From: Chryseobacterium sp. UBA6632 | Lineage (GTDB): Bacteria > Bacteroidota > Bacteroidia > Flavobacteriales > Weeksellaceae | Direction: 5' to 3' | DNA: 26,819 nucleotides | Assembly (NCBI GenBank): GCA_002455915.1 | Contig: DKLU01000051.1 | Span: 1 to 26,819 of the forward strand | In this document: piece by piece, positions 1 through 8,412 of the stretch | Position numbering within the stretch: position 1 is the stretch's first letter | Layout: each line of letters opens with the position of its first letter | Translations under genes and position numbers: made by a program | Notes under the pieces: generated by a model | Told to the model about the DNA's origin: nothing | What the model saw: only the letters and a program-made list of their open reading frames with translations | Databases searched by the model: none

Positions 1-1
1 T

Positions 2-85
2 TTCGTTGTTAAAAATCTTAAAAAAGCTGAGGTTCAAAAGATTCAAGATACAATGCAGGCTGTAATAAAAAAGGAAAATGATTAG
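2..85 (+). CDS. mreC: MreC, C-terminal end only (partial)
   Basis: Only the last 27 codons are in the window, reading in frame from base 2 to a TAG at 83-85. The tail is lysine- and glutamate-rich and carries no motif of its own. The assignment rests on position: it overlaps the start of mreD by 8 bases, and mreC directly before mreD is the standard order. MreC is a membrane-anchored periplasmic scaffold of the elongasome that links MreB to PBP2 and RodA. The overlap suggests translational coupling with mreD. Confidence 0.8.
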   Translation, partial: FVVKNLKKAEVQKIQDTMQAVIKKEND

Positions 86-584
86 TAGAACATTATTTAC
101 CGACATATTGATCATGATTTTCTTGGTGGCATTACAAGTTTTTGTTTTGTACAAGATTACCCTTTTCGGAAAATATACTCCGGTGCTGTATCCTGTTTTT
201 GTAATGTTTTATCCTTTTTTCAGGAACAAATTTCAATTTTTGGCATTAAGCTTTTTGATTGGTTTAGCGGTGGATTCATTCCTTTATTCATGGGGAATCA
301 ATGCATTTGCGACAACTCTTATTGCTTATTTCAGAACATTGATCTTCAGGACATCTACAGATACTTCTACAGATTTCTTTTCATTTCAGTCTTTACAGTG
401 GTCACAGTTTTTACTGTTCCTCTTTTCGAGTATCTTCCTGCATCAGCTGTTGGTACAGTACATCGAATTCTTCAAATTTAGCCGATTTTTTGAAATATTA
501 CTTAATGTGTTGGTGACTAGTATAATTTCCTTTATATTTATCATTATTTACGCATTAATATTTAAGATCAAACAAAAAGTTTGA
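78..584 (+). CDS. mreD: Rod shape-determining protein MreD
   Basis: This 168-residue, very hydrophobic protein has about five membrane segments (roughly residues 8-28, 35-50, 52-72, 103-122 and 138-162), which is the usual size and layout of MreD. MreD is an inner-membrane partner of MreC in the cell-wall elongation complex. Its ATG lies inside the end of mreC, and the PBP2 start follows 10 bases after its stop, so mreC, mreD, mrdA and rodA form one operon. Sequence conservation in MreD is low, so the call leans on hydrophobicity, length and context. Confidence 0.9.
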   Translation: MISRTLFTDILIMIFLVALQVFVLYKITLFGKYTPVLYPVFVMFYPFFRNKFQFLALSFLIGLAVDSFLYSWGINAFATTLIAYFRTLIFRTSTDTSTDFFSFQSLQWSQFLLFLFSSIFLHQLLVQYIEFFKFSRFFEILLNVLVTSIISFIFIIIYALIFKIKQKV

Positions 585-594
585 AAAGAAGAGT

Positions 595-2640
595 TTGAAC
601 ACACGTTATTTAAAAGTTTTCTCCGTTCTCGTTGTCATCGCCCTTATTTTTGTGGCGAGGCTTGCGTATTTACAGTTATTGACAGACCGATATGCCTTAA
701 ACGCGGCCAATACTTCCATTAAAACCGAATATGTAATTCCACAGCGTGGAGTTATTTTCGACAGAAATGGTAAAATTATGGTTGGAAATCAGCCTGCTTA
801 CGAAATTTCTTTCACTCAGGCCTTGATGAAACCTGATTTTGATACATTGGCTTTCTGTAGTTTAATGAAAATCTCAAAACCTGATTTTATTAAGAAAATC
901 GATCTTATTAAAAAAGAAAAATATTATTCTAAACTGACTCCGATGACTTTTCTGAAAGATCTAAGCAGGGAAGATATTGCGAGCGTTCAGGAAATTATAT
1001 TTAAATATCCGGCATTTAGCATCGTTCAGCGTCCGCAAAGGGAATATGAAGTTTCAACTTCTGGTAACCTTTTGGGATATACGAGTGAAGTGAATGAAAG
1101 AGAAATTAAAAAAGATTCAACCTATTATCTTCCGGGCGACCTCATCGGTAAAACGGGAATTGAAAAGGCTTACGAAAAAGACCTTCGTGGGGTAAAAGGA
1201 GTAAAGTATATTCAGAAAGATATCAAGCTTAGAAATGTTGGTCCTTATAAAAACGGAACATTAGATAAAGATGTTATTACCGGAAAAGATATTACGTTAA
1301 CCATTGATTACGATCTTCAGAGAACCGCTGAAGAAATGTTGGTGAATAAGCATGGCGCTATTGTCGCTTTAGATCCTAATAACGGTGAAGTTCTGGTTGC
1401 AGCAACCGGTCCGGATATCGATCCTAATCTTTTCACAGGTCCTAACAAATCAAAAAATCTATACGCTTTATCAAAAGATACCATTTACGAGAATAAGCCT
1501 ACTTTCGACCGTTCTTTGCAGGCGGGTTATCCTCCGGGATCTACCTTCAAATTGCTGACGGCTTTGGCGGCGATGCAAATGGGAGTAATGACGGATAAAA
1601 CTATTTTTCCTTGCGGCGGCGGATTTTTCTATAAAGGAAAAAGAATTAAGGGTCACGGTGGTGCAGATCCTCTGATTCCTTCGATTCAAGTTTCCAGTAA
1701 CTGTTTCTTTACTTATGCAATTATCGACATTATTAAAAAATATCCCGGAAATCCTTCCAAAGGGGTAGATGAATGGAAAAAGATCATGAGCAGCTTTGGC
1801 GTTGGTGAGTTTTTAAATAACGACTTCGCGGTAGGAGCAAAAGGAAGAATTCCTTCGGGTGATTTTTATGAGAAAAGGTTTAAAGCCATCATGAAAGCGA
1901 GCGGATCGCAAAGAAAAGATTTTAAAGACTGGGACGAAATGTCAACCGGAGCTATTTATAACGGAATGGGGCAGGGAGACGTTTTGGTAACGCCTATTCA
2001 GTTGGCCAACTATGTAGGTGCGATTGCTAACAGAGGTTGGTATTATACGCCTCACATCGTAAAATCAATTGACGGAAAACCAAATCCGGATCCAAGATTT
2101 AAGGTTAAGCATAAAACGTTGGTAGATCCAAAATATTTCGAACCTGTTTTAAAAGGTATGGAAGCCGTAGTGTTGAGAGGTACAGCAAGAGGATTGAAGT
2201 CTAATGACTTTACTCAATTGGCAAAAACGGGGACTGCACAGGTTCCGCAAGGAAAAGATAACTCTATTTTTGTATTGATTGCTCCTGCTGAAAAACCGAA
2301 AATTGTGGTAGTTGCCGTGATGGAGCATGCGGGATTTGGAGCCACTTGGGCAGGTCCGGCGTGTACAGTAATTGCTGAAAAATATATTACCGGAGATCTG
2401 AAACGTGAGAATCTTTACAAAAAAATGATTACTTCGAGTTTCATGCCTGAATACAAAAGACAGTGGATCTTCGATTTGAAACGTAAAGGTTTGTATGTAG
2501 ATCCTAAACCGGATTCTATTAAACTGAAAAGAATACAGGACAGCTTAAAATTCATCAAAGAACAAAAAGCTAAACTGCAGAAAAAAATAGACGAGGAAAC
2601 TAAGAATACAAAAAACACTACAAAACCTGCTAAGAAATGA
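595..2640 (+). CDS. mrdA: Penicillin-binding protein 2, peptidoglycan D,D-transpeptidase (elongation)
   Basis: A class B penicillin-binding protein of 681 residues. It has an N-terminal membrane anchor (about 8-28), a dimerisation region with a PQRGVIFDRNG-type motif near residue 49, and a transpeptidase domain. The three active-site motifs are intact: STFK at 316-319 (Ser316 nucleophile), SSN at 367-369 and KTGT at 544-547. The last 70 residues are a lysine-rich, probably helical tail. It crosslinks lateral-wall peptidoglycan together with RodA. The start is a TTG at 595, chosen because an AAGAAGAG purine run lies just upstream and the membrane anchor would be lost with the next in-frame ATG near residue 60. 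The stop overlaps the rodA start (ATGA). Confidence 0.97.
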   Translation: MNTRYLKVFSVLVVIALIFVARLAYLQLLTDRYALNAANTSIKTEYVIPQRGVIFDRNGKIMVGNQPAYEISFTQALMKPDFDTLAFCSLMKISKPDFIKKIDLIKKEKYYSKLTPMTFLKDLSREDIASVQEIIFKYPAFSIVQRPQREYEVSTSGNLLGYTSEVNEREIKKDSTYYLPGDLIGKTGIEKAYEKDLRGVKGVKYIQKDIKLRNVGPYKNGTLDKDVITGKDITLTIDYDLQRTAEEMLVNKHGAIVALDPNNGEVLVAATGPDIDPNLFTGPNKSKNLYALSKDTIYENKPTFDRSLQAGYPPGSTFKLLTALAAMQMGVMTDKTIFPCGGGFFYKGKRIKGHGGADPLIPSIQVSSNCFFTYAIIDIIKKYPGNPSKGVDEWKKIMSSFGVGEFLNNDFAVGAKGRIPSGDFYEKRFKAIMKASGSQRKDFKDWDEMSTGAIYNGMGQGDVLVTPIQLANYVGAIANRGWYYTPHIVKSIDGKPNPDPRFKVKHKTLVDPKYFEPVLKGMEAVVLRGTARGLKSNDFTQLAKTGTAQVPQGKDNSIFVLIAPAEKPKIVVVAVMEHAGFGATWAGPACTVIAEKYITGDLKRENLYKKMITSSFMPEYKRQWIFDLKRKGLYVDPKPDSIKLKRIQDSLKFIKEQKAKLQKKIDEETKNTKNTTKPAKK

Positions 2641-3866
2641 AATGGACGGAAGGAATAGATAAATTAGGTCTCGGTCTTTATTTCGTGCTTTGCATTTTTG
2701 CGATTGCAAATATTTATAGTGTAGACCAGAAATTAGGAGAAAAACAATTGATTTTCTTTTGCATTTCTGTTTTTGTCGGGCTGATTATTTTTGTCGGAAG
2801 AAGTAAGTTTTTCGAAAATATGTCGGGAATTATTTATATCGGAGGTGTTTTGCTTCTGATTGGGCTTTTCCCTTTTGGTAAAGAAATTCTTGGCCAGAAA
2901 AACTGGTACAAATTCGGAAGTTTTACCATGCAGCCCGTGGAATTTGCTAAAATTGGGACGGCTTTAATGTTGGCGAATTATGTTTCAGGCCCTGAATTTA
3001 ATCTGAAAAATAATAAATCTCTTTTAACAACATTAGCGATTGTAGGAATTCCGGCGGCCGTTGTACTGGCAATTCCCGATGTAGGTTCTATGTTGGTTTT
3101 CATTGCATTTTTTATCGCCTTATATCGAGAGGGATTAAATGGTTTGCTATTTGGAATCGGATTCCTTTTTGCGGGCGTTTTCCTTGTTTCTTTGGCGGTT
3201 CCTCCAATTTATGTTGTGCTTACGATTTTAGTGATTGCAGGCGGTCGGATCGCGATGAATTATTATAAAATGTCCTGGAATGTCATTTCTATTTCAAGTA
3301 TTGCAGGTTCTATTTTAATTCTTTGCGGTTTGGCTTTCGGGTCACCGTTTATTTTAGAAAAATTACCTAAACACCAAAGAGAAAGAATTGAGGTTCTTTA
3401 TAAAGGGGAAACGGCGTTTAGAGATACCTCTGGTTACAACTTATTATATTCTAAAACAGCCATCGGTTCTGGCGGACTTTTGGGTAAAGGATATCGTGAA
3501 GGTTCCGTTACACAAGGGAAATTCGTTCCGGAGCAGGAAACCGATTATATTTTCTGTACCGTGGGTGAAGAATGGGGTTTTGTAGGAAGCGCTGTTCTGA
3601 TTCTTTGCTATATGGTCTTCATTGGCAGAATTTATTACCTCGCAGAAAAACAGAAATCCGCTTTTAATCGTGTTTTTGGGTATTGCTTTGCTTCGATCCT
3701 TCTCATGCACTTTTCTATCAATTTAGGAATGGTAATGGGGCTTTTCCCGACCGTTGGAATTCCGTTACCTTATTTTAGTTATGGTGGAAGTTCTTTGCTT
3801 GCCTTCTCGATGATGACTTTTATTTTCTTTAAACTGAATTATTCGGATAAGAATAGTTTGGTGTAA
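2637..3866 (+). CDS. rodA: RodA, SEDS-family peptidoglycan glycosyltransferase
   Basis: A 409-residue polytopic membrane protein of the FtsW/RodA/SpoVE (SEDS) family with about ten hydrophobic segments. The C-terminal signature LPTVGIPLPYFSYGGSS (FSYGGSS at 380-386) is diagnostic. RodA polymerises glycan strands from lipid II and works as a pair with the PBP2 encoded immediately upstream. The 4-base ATGA overlap with mrdA makes RodA rather than FtsW the natural assignment, since FtsW normally sits in the dcw cluster. Confidence 0.97.
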   Translation: MKWTEGIDKLGLGLYFVLCIFAIANIYSVDQKLGEKQLIFFCISVFVGLIIFVGRSKFFENMSGIIYIGGVLLLIGLFPFGKEILGQKNWYKFGSFTMQPVEFAKIGTALMLANYVSGPEFNLKNNKSLLTTLAIVGIPAAVVLAIPDVGSMLVFIAFFIALYREGLNGLLFGIGFLFAGVFLVSLAVPPIYVVLTILVIAGGRIAMNYYKMSWNVISISSIAGSILILCGLAFGSPFILEKLPKHQRERIEVLYKGETAFRDTSGYNLLYSKTAIGSGGLLGKGYREGSVTQGKFVPEQETDYIFCTVGEEWGFVGSAVLILCYMVFIGRIYYLAEKQKSAFNRVFGYCFASILLMHFSINLGMVMGLFPTVGIPLPYFSYGGSSLLAFSMMTFIFFKLNYSDKNSLV

Positions 3867-3871
3867 AGGCC

Positions 3872-3899
3872 GGAAGTTGGAAGCTGGATGATGGATGTT
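3872..3899 (+). repeat. Four tandem 7-bp units after rodA
   Basis: Directly after the rodA stop there are four heptamers in a row: GGAAGTT, GGAAGCT, GGATGAT, GGATGTT. The 7-bp period is exact while the units drift. No coding role is visible. Confidence 0.8.
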
Positions 3900-3930
3900 T
3901 ACAATCATTCTGTTTTAAAGTTTTTAGACA

Positions 3931-3965
3931 AAAATCAGCGCAATCTGCAAAATCAGCGAGAAAAA
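3931..3965. repeat. Dispersed intergenic repeat, copy A
   Basis: About 35 bases here match the stretch at 10475-10510. The core AATCTGCAAAATCAG (3942-3956 and 10486-10500) is identical, and both sides are near-identical (AAAATCA before it, GAGA after it). Both copies lie in spacers just upstream of a plus-strand gene. It looks like a member of a dispersed noncoding repeat family. Confidence 0.75.
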
Positions 3966-3988
3966 TTGTAATTAAATCATAAAATCTT

Positions 3989-4570
3989 ATGAAGGAAGCA
4001 TACGTTCTGGATCAAACTTTCGAAAATGTAGACTTTACTCAAAATCCGTTAGAAAAAGGGGAGTACGAAAACTGTACTTTCCTAAACTGTAATTTTGAAT
4101 ATGAAGACCTTTCCGGTTTTAATTTTAATGACTGCGAATTTATTGGCTGTAATCTAAGCATGGTAAAACTTGTTTCTACAGGTTTTCGCGATGTGAGTTT
4201 TAAGGAATCTAAAATGTTTGGACTTCAGTTCAATAACTGTAATGAGTTTGGAATGTCTTTCCGGTTTGAAGGTTGCTCACTAAACAATTCTATATTTTAT
4301 CAAACCTCAATCAAGAAAACTTTATTTAAAGATTCGAAATTAATAGAAGTTGATTTCGCTGAATGTGATGTATCAAATTCCGTATTTAATAACTGTGATT
4401 TTTCCGGAGCTGTTTTCGATAGAACAAACCTTGAAAAAGCAGATTTAAGAACATCGGTCAACTATTCCATAGATCCGTCTCAAAACAGGCTTAAAAAGGC
4501 CAAATTTTCACTTTCTCAAATCTATGGTCTGTTATATAAATTCGATATTGAAATTGATAAGAACGGGTGA
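3989..4570 (+). CDS. Pentapeptide-repeat protein
   Basis: The 193-residue protein has an A(D/N)LxX-type register with Phe or Leu at every fifth position through about residues 10-150 (for example FENVDF, CTFLNCNF, CDFSGAVF, TNLEKADL), which predicts a right-handed quadrilateral beta-helix. The end, after DLRTSVNYSIDP, is a short helical cap with a layout like that of Qnr and related pentapeptide proteins that mimic DNA and bind gyrase. That resemblance suggests but does not prove a topoisomerase-binding role. There is no signal peptide, so it is probably cytoplasmic. It stands alone between rodA and a convergent gene. Confidence 0.85.
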   Translation: MKEAYVLDQTFENVDFTQNPLEKGEYENCTFLNCNFEYEDLSGFNFNDCEFIGCNLSMVKLVSTGFRDVSFKESKMFGLQFNNCNEFGMSFRFEGCSLNNSIFYQTSIKKTLFKDSKLIEVDFAECDVSNSVFNNCDFSGAVFDRTNLEKADLRTSVNYSIDPSQNRLKKAKFSLSQIYGLLYKFDIEIDKNG

Positions 4571-4980
4571 TTCTGGTTGTTCGTTGTTAGCGAAGGTTCA
4601 AATACAATTTATTTTCAACTTTTATAAGTGAAACGGCTTTGTGAAACTAAAAGCAAATAGTATTCAAAAAAACTTAGTGAGCTTGGTGTTCAAAATCGAT
4701 GACTTTGAATTTTATAGTTAAGCGAGCTAAGTATTACTATCATTTGCTGAGTAGAACGCCATTGCGACCGAAAATATTTAAAATGAGATGCAAAGCTTTA
4801 GCGATCGATAGTGTTAAAAAAATAAACAATCGTTTCAGTCTTGTTTTTCTAATACGATGCTTAGATCCCTACGGGACGACAAACTTTACGGATATAAACT
4901 TTTTGGTAGTCCCCAAGTTTTGGGCTTAATCCAAAATATTCTAAATCTTATTGATCTGTAGCGTTAAAAATTATGTACAA
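4571..4980. other. Gene-free spacer with remnants of intergenic repeats
   Basis: No convincing gene. The stretch carries pieces that read like decayed members of dispersed repeat families (around 4632-4700 and around 4856-4920). A 76-codon open frame here (4699-4929) lacks a recognisable ribosome binding site and a protein-like composition, and two other frames are similarly open, so I treat it as noncoding. Confidence 0.5.
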
Positions 4981-4981
4981 T

Positions 4982-5010
4982 AAAAAAACCATCAAAATTT
5001 TTGATGGTTT
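4982..5010 (-). terminator. Rho-independent terminator of the NlpC/P60 gene
   Basis: AAACCATCAAAA (4986-4997) and TTTTGATGGTTT (4999-5010) form a perfect inverted repeat. In the minus direction the hairpin is followed by a run of seven T (the A run at 4982-4988). It lies 25 bases past the stop of the minus-strand gene and may act both ways. Confidence 0.88.
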
Positions 5011-5035
5011 CATTATTTAAATCAATTATTTAAAA

Positions 5036-5749
5036 TTAAAAACTTGTTCCGTTTGATGCTGGAGTTGTTGTAGCCAGATTGTTTAAAGATTCTCCGTTTT
5101 CATTGATCATTCTTTTTCCGAATCTGTATTTTGGTCCCCAATAAGAATCATTAAGTGAAGAAACCATTACTCCTTTCGACGTGGCTGCGTGAATAAACTT
5201 CACTTCTCCGTCTTCTTCTACGCTTTCTACAATTCCTACGTGAGAAATTCTTCTACCGTGAGAAAAGAAGATTAAATCTCCTTTCTGAAGTTCAGATTTT
5301 TCAATCTTTTCACCTTCCTGGGCCTGAGAAGCTGCTACTCTTGGTAAGCTAAGCCCTGCTGCTGCACCGAAAACAGAAAGAACGAAAGCTGAACAATCTA
5401 TACCGTTTCTTGTCGTTCCTCCGTATCTGTAAGGAGTTCCAAGGTAAGTTGCTGCTTCCGTAAGGATGTTGTCGATTGTTTTATTATGTTTGATTGCCTT
5501 GGCAATCTCAGAATTTTTAACTGCGTTTTTCGCGTTGGCGATAGATGCTGCTTTTTCAGCAAGGAAAGAATCAATTAATCTCTGCTTATCAAGCTCAGCT
5601 TTCTTTGTATCAAGAGAAGCAAGTTTGGCATCTGTTTTGTATTCTTTTGTGTAAGTTGCTGGTTTTGAAACTACATAATTAGTAGCACACGATTGCATAG
5701 ACACTGTAGTAACTAAAGCAACTAAATAAAACAAAACTCTTTTCTTCAT
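5036..5749 (-). CDS. NlpC/P60 family peptidoglycan endopeptidase, lipoprotein
   Basis: The 237-residue protein begins with a lipoprotein signal peptide: a KKR charged start, a hydrophobic core and the lipobox MQSC with Cys21 as the lipidation site. Residues 35-95 are a charged helical linker. The NlpC/P60 domain covers about 96-215, with Cys119 (in DCSAFV), His170 (in SHVGIV) and His187 (in FIHAAT) as the expected catalytic set. Enzymes of this family cut peptide stems of peptidoglycan, often between D-Glu and the diamino acid. It is a single-gene unit with its own promoter motif and terminator. Its wall substrate is shared with the rod operon to the left, but no operon link exists. Confidence 0.93.
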   Translation of the reverse strand: MKKRVLFYLVALVTTVSMQSCATNYVVSKPATYTKEYKTDAKLASLDTKKAELDKQRLIDSFLAEKAASIANAKNAVKNSEIAKAIKHNKTIDNILTEAATYLGTPYRYGGTTRNGIDCSAFVLSVFGAAAGLSLPRVAASQAQEGEKIEKSELQKGDLIFFSHGRRISHVGIVESVEEDGEVKFIHAATSKGVMVSSLNDSYWGPKYRFGKRMINENGESLNNLATTTPASNGTSF

Positions 5750-5800
5750 ATATATTTGATTATCCGTGTTAAAAAGGAATATTTATTTTCAAAAGCATTA

Positions 5801-5808
5801 CAAAAGTA
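5801..5808 (-). promoter_or_regulatory. Bacteroidota -7 element for the NlpC/P60 gene
   Basis: On the minus strand this reads TACTTTTG, a full match to TAnnTTTG, about 52 bases before the ATG. No clear -33 TTTG is visible at the usual distance. Confidence 0.6.
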
Positions 5809-5866
5809 TGTATTCCAGCCAAAAGAGCCTTGATATGATTATTGTCAGGTTTGGTTTTTAACACAT

Positions 5867-5942
5867 TTTAACATATTATTTAAGTATGTTAAAGAAAAAT
5901 AAACCGTAACCGCCTATTTTAGGTGAGTGTACGGTTTTTTTT
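5867..5942 (+). terminator. Hairpin pair between two minus-strand genes, strong plus-direction terminator
   Basis: Two structures are adjacent. TTTAACATA (5867-5875) pairs perfectly with TATGTTAAA (5885-5893). Then AAACCGTA (5901-5908) pairs with TACGGTTT (5930-5937), with an inner CGCCTA/TAGGTG stem, followed by eight T (5935-5942). This is a good terminator in the plus direction, yet both flanking genes run minus. It may be bidirectional, or may end a small plus-strand RNA. Confidence 0.65.
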
Positions 5943-6034
5943 ATTAAGATTCTTTAACAAAACCTGTAGATATTCTTCTACAAATCGAGGTTTAAGATAT
6001 AAAACTCTAATTTTCACTACTGTTAAAAATAGAT

Positions 6035-6062
6035 AAAAAAACTCCCCGGAAATACCGGGGAG
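6035..6062 (-). terminator. Rho-independent terminator of glutamine synthetase
   Basis: CTCCCCGG (6042-6049) and CCGGGGAG (6055-6062) form an 8-bp GC-rich stem with a 5-base loop. In the minus direction it is followed by seven T, 28 bases past the glutamine synthetase stop. Confidence 0.93.
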
Positions 6063-6089
6063 CTTAACTAATATGGAACTTTACAGATG

Positions 6090-8285
6090 TTACTTTGTAA
6101 ATAACATTTCTCTATATTTCGTCATTGGCCAAAGTTCATCATCCACCATCATTTCTAGTGCATCAGACGCTTCTCTGATCACATCAAATAAAGGTTTTAC
6201 TTTGTTGCAATATTCTTCTGCCTGCTTCTGACTTTCTGATACAGCTTTTGCTGCTTCTCTTGCTTTAATTAAATCTTCAACGCCCAGTTTAATCGTAGCA
6301 ACGTTTTCAGAGATGCTTGTAATTAAGCTCATTTGCTCTTTAGCCAATGATTTAAATTCTTTATCTCCGAAGATCTCTTTAAGACCTTTTACATTCTCAA
6401 TTAATCTGTTTTGATAGTTTAAAGCAGAAGGAATGATGTGGTTTCTTGCGATATCACTTAAAACTCTTGCTTCAATATCGATAACTGTTGAATATTTTTC
6501 TAATTTAATCTCGTTTCTGGCTTCAACTTCTCTGTGGTTAAAAACTCCGATTTCTTCATATAAATCAAGGAATTTTTGGTTCATTTCCTGCTTAAGTGCT
6601 TCAGGAGTTGTTTTCCAGTTATTCAATCCTCTTTTTTCAGCTTCCTTTGCCCAATCATCAGAGTATCCGTCACCTTCAAACATAATGTTTTTACACTGCT
6701 TGATGTATTCTCTCAATATGTTGAAGATCGCTTCATCTTTTTTAAGACCAGTTTCAATTAAAGCATCTACTTCTTTTTTGAAATCGCTTAATTGTTTTGC
6801 TGCAATCGTGTTCATTACCGTCATAGATTCAGCACAGTTTGCAGCAGAACCTACCGCTCTGATCTCGAATTTATTTCCTGTAAATGCAAAAGGAGAGGTT
6901 CTGTTTCTGTCAGTATTATCCAACAAAATTTCAGGAATTTTTCCAACTACATTTAATTTAAGGTCTGTTTTTTCGTCTGGTGAAAGTTTTCCTTCCGTTA
7001 CTTTTTCAAGCTCTTCCAGAACTCTAAACAATTGACTTCCGATAAATACAGAAATAATTGCTGGTGGAGCTTCGTTTGCACCTAATCTGTGGTCGTTGCT
7101 TGCAGAAGCGATGCTTGCTCTTAAAAGGTCAGCATATTCGTAAACCGCTTTAATTGTGTTAACGAAGAATGTTAAGAACTGTAAGTTTTTCTTAGGATTT
7201 TTTCCCGGGCTTAAAAGGTTTTCACCTGTGTCAGTTGCTAAAGACCAGTTGTTGTGCTTTCCGCTTCCGTTTACGCCTGCGAATGGTTTCTCGTGGAATA
7301 AAATGTGGAAATGGTGTCTGTGAGCGATTCTTGCCATAACATCCATCAACAAAGAGTTATGGTCTACGGCAACGTTTACTTCTTCAAACATTGGAGCCAG
7401 CTCGAATTGGTTTGGAGCCACCTCGTTATGTCTTGTTGTTACAGGAATACCCAATTTCATACATTCGATTTCCAACTCTTTCATGAAGTTCATTACTCTT
7501 GTTGGAATTGAACCGAAATAGTGGTCATCTAACTGCTGTCCTTTTGCCGGAGAATGCCCTAACAAAGTTTTCCCTGTTAATACAAGGTCCGGACGAGATT
7601 GATACAATGCTGAGTCAACCAGGAAATATTCTTGCTCCCAACCTAAAGTAGGGGTTACTTTTGTTACGTTTTTGTCGAAATACTGCATTACGTTTGTTGC
7701 AGCTTCGTCTACCGCGTTCAATGCTCTTAAAAGAGGTGCTTTATAATCTAAAGTTTCTCCTGTATAAGAGATGAAAATTGAAGGAATACAAAGTGTAGTT
7801 CCCATAATGAAAGCCGGAGAAGTAGGGTCCCAAGCTGTATAACCTCTTGCTTCGAAAGTGTTTCTGATTCCTCCGTTCGGGAAAGAAGAAGCATCAGGCT
7901 CCTGCTGAATCAATAAGTTTCCGCTGAATCTTTCGATTGCTCTTCCTCCTTCGATTGGTGTGAAGAAAGAATCGTGCTTTTCTGCAGTTGTCCCTGTCAA
8001 AGGTTGAAACCAGTGTGTATAGTGAGTCACTCCTTTGCTCATTGCCCAGTCTTTCATAGCTACTGCTACCTGATCTGCAATGTGTCTCTGGATTTTAGTT
8101 CCTTTTTTTACCGCATCCATAATAGACTGGAATGCTTCTTTCGTTAAATATTCTCTCATTGTTTCTTCTGAGAAAACATTTTGGCAGAATAATTCTGATA
8201 ATTTTACAGGAACTTCCACAGAGTTATCTCTTCTAAAGTCCTTAAATGGTAAAGTTTCTAACGCTTTGAATCTTAAAGTTGACAT
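6090..8285 (-). CDS. glnN: Glutamine synthetase type III
   Basis: At 731 residues this has the length of the large GSIII class found in Bacteroidota and cyanobacteria, not the roughly 450 residues of GSI. It joins ammonia to glutamate with ATP to give glutamine and is the main ammonium-assimilation enzyme. Family features are the N-terminal DNSVEVPVKLSELF segment, the HNEVAPNQFELAP motif in the catalytic core, NGSGKHNNWS (about 338-347) in the ATP/glutamate-binding region, and NEAPPAIISVFIGS further on. The C-terminal part is a helical GSIII-specific extension. The ATG at 8283-8285 starts right at the conserved N-terminus. It is monocistronic, with a -7 motif upstream and a strong terminator. 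Repeated GGGGTA words upstream may be regulatory. Confidence 0.97.
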   Translation of the reverse strand: MSTLRFKALETLPFKDFRRDNSVEVPVKLSELFCQNVFSEETMREYLTKEAFQSIMDAVKKGTKIQRHIADQVAVAMKDWAMSKGVTHYTHWFQPLTGTTAEKHDSFFTPIEGGRAIERFSGNLLIQQEPDASSFPNGGIRNTFEARGYTAWDPTSPAFIMGTTLCIPSIFISYTGETLDYKAPLLRALNAVDEAATNVMQYFDKNVTKVTPTLGWEQEYFLVDSALYQSRPDLVLTGKTLLGHSPAKGQQLDDHYFGSIPTRVMNFMKELEIECMKLGIPVTTRHNEVAPNQFELAPMFEEVNVAVDHNSLLMDVMARIAHRHHFHILFHEKPFAGVNGSGKHNNWSLATDTGENLLSPGKNPKKNLQFLTFFVNTIKAVYEYADLLRASIASASNDHRLGANEAPPAIISVFIGSQLFRVLEELEKVTEGKLSPDEKTDLKLNVVGKIPEILLDNTDRNRTSPFAFTGNKFEIRAVGSAANCAESMTVMNTIAAKQLSDFKKEVDALIETGLKKDEAIFNILREYIKQCKNIMFEGDGYSDDWAKEAEKRGLNNWKTTPEALKQEMNQKFLDLYEEIGVFNHREVEARNEIKLEKYSTVIDIEARVLSDIARNHIIPSALNYQNRLIENVKGLKEIFGDKEFKSLAKEQMSLITSISENVATIKLGVEDLIKAREAAKAVSESQKQAEEYCNKVKPLFDVIREASDALEMMVDDELWPMTKYREMLFTK

Positions 8286-8305
8286 ATAGGTTAATTTTTA
8301 CGGGG

Positions 8306-8313
8306 CAAATTTA
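8306..8313 (-). promoter_or_regulatory. -7 element for glutamine synthetase
   Basis: Minus strand TAAATTTG, a full match to TAnnTTTG, about 20 bases before the ATG. This would give a very short leader. The region upstream is nearly pure A/T and I see no clear -33 element. Confidence 0.45.
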
Positions 8314-8339
8314 CAAAAAAAATGAATTGAAAATATTTT

Positions 8340-8412
8340 TACCCCAAAAATTTAAGGGGTATTTTGAATTTTAACTAAATTTTAAACAATGATTTGATTT
8401 TTGATAGGGGTA
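8340..8412. promoter_or_regulatory. Three GGGGTA words in the divergent spacer
   Basis: TACCCC (8340-8345) and GGGGTA (8356-8361) form an inverted pair with a 10-base loop, and a third GGGGTA sits at 8407-8412. The surroundings are almost entirely A/T, so these GC blocks stand out. They lie between the divergent glutamine synthetase and the 8600 gene and could be operator sites or a hairpin. The remainder of the 314-base spacer shows nothing else distinct. Confidence 0.35.

Noticed and set aside
4699..4929. 76-codon open frame in the spacer after the pentapeptide gene
   Set aside because: No ribosome binding site, composition unlike a protein, and the region reads as repeat remnants open in more than one frame.
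6433..7035. 200-codon open frame on the plus strand
   Set aside because: Lies wholly antisense to glutamine synthetase III, which has a full-length family match.
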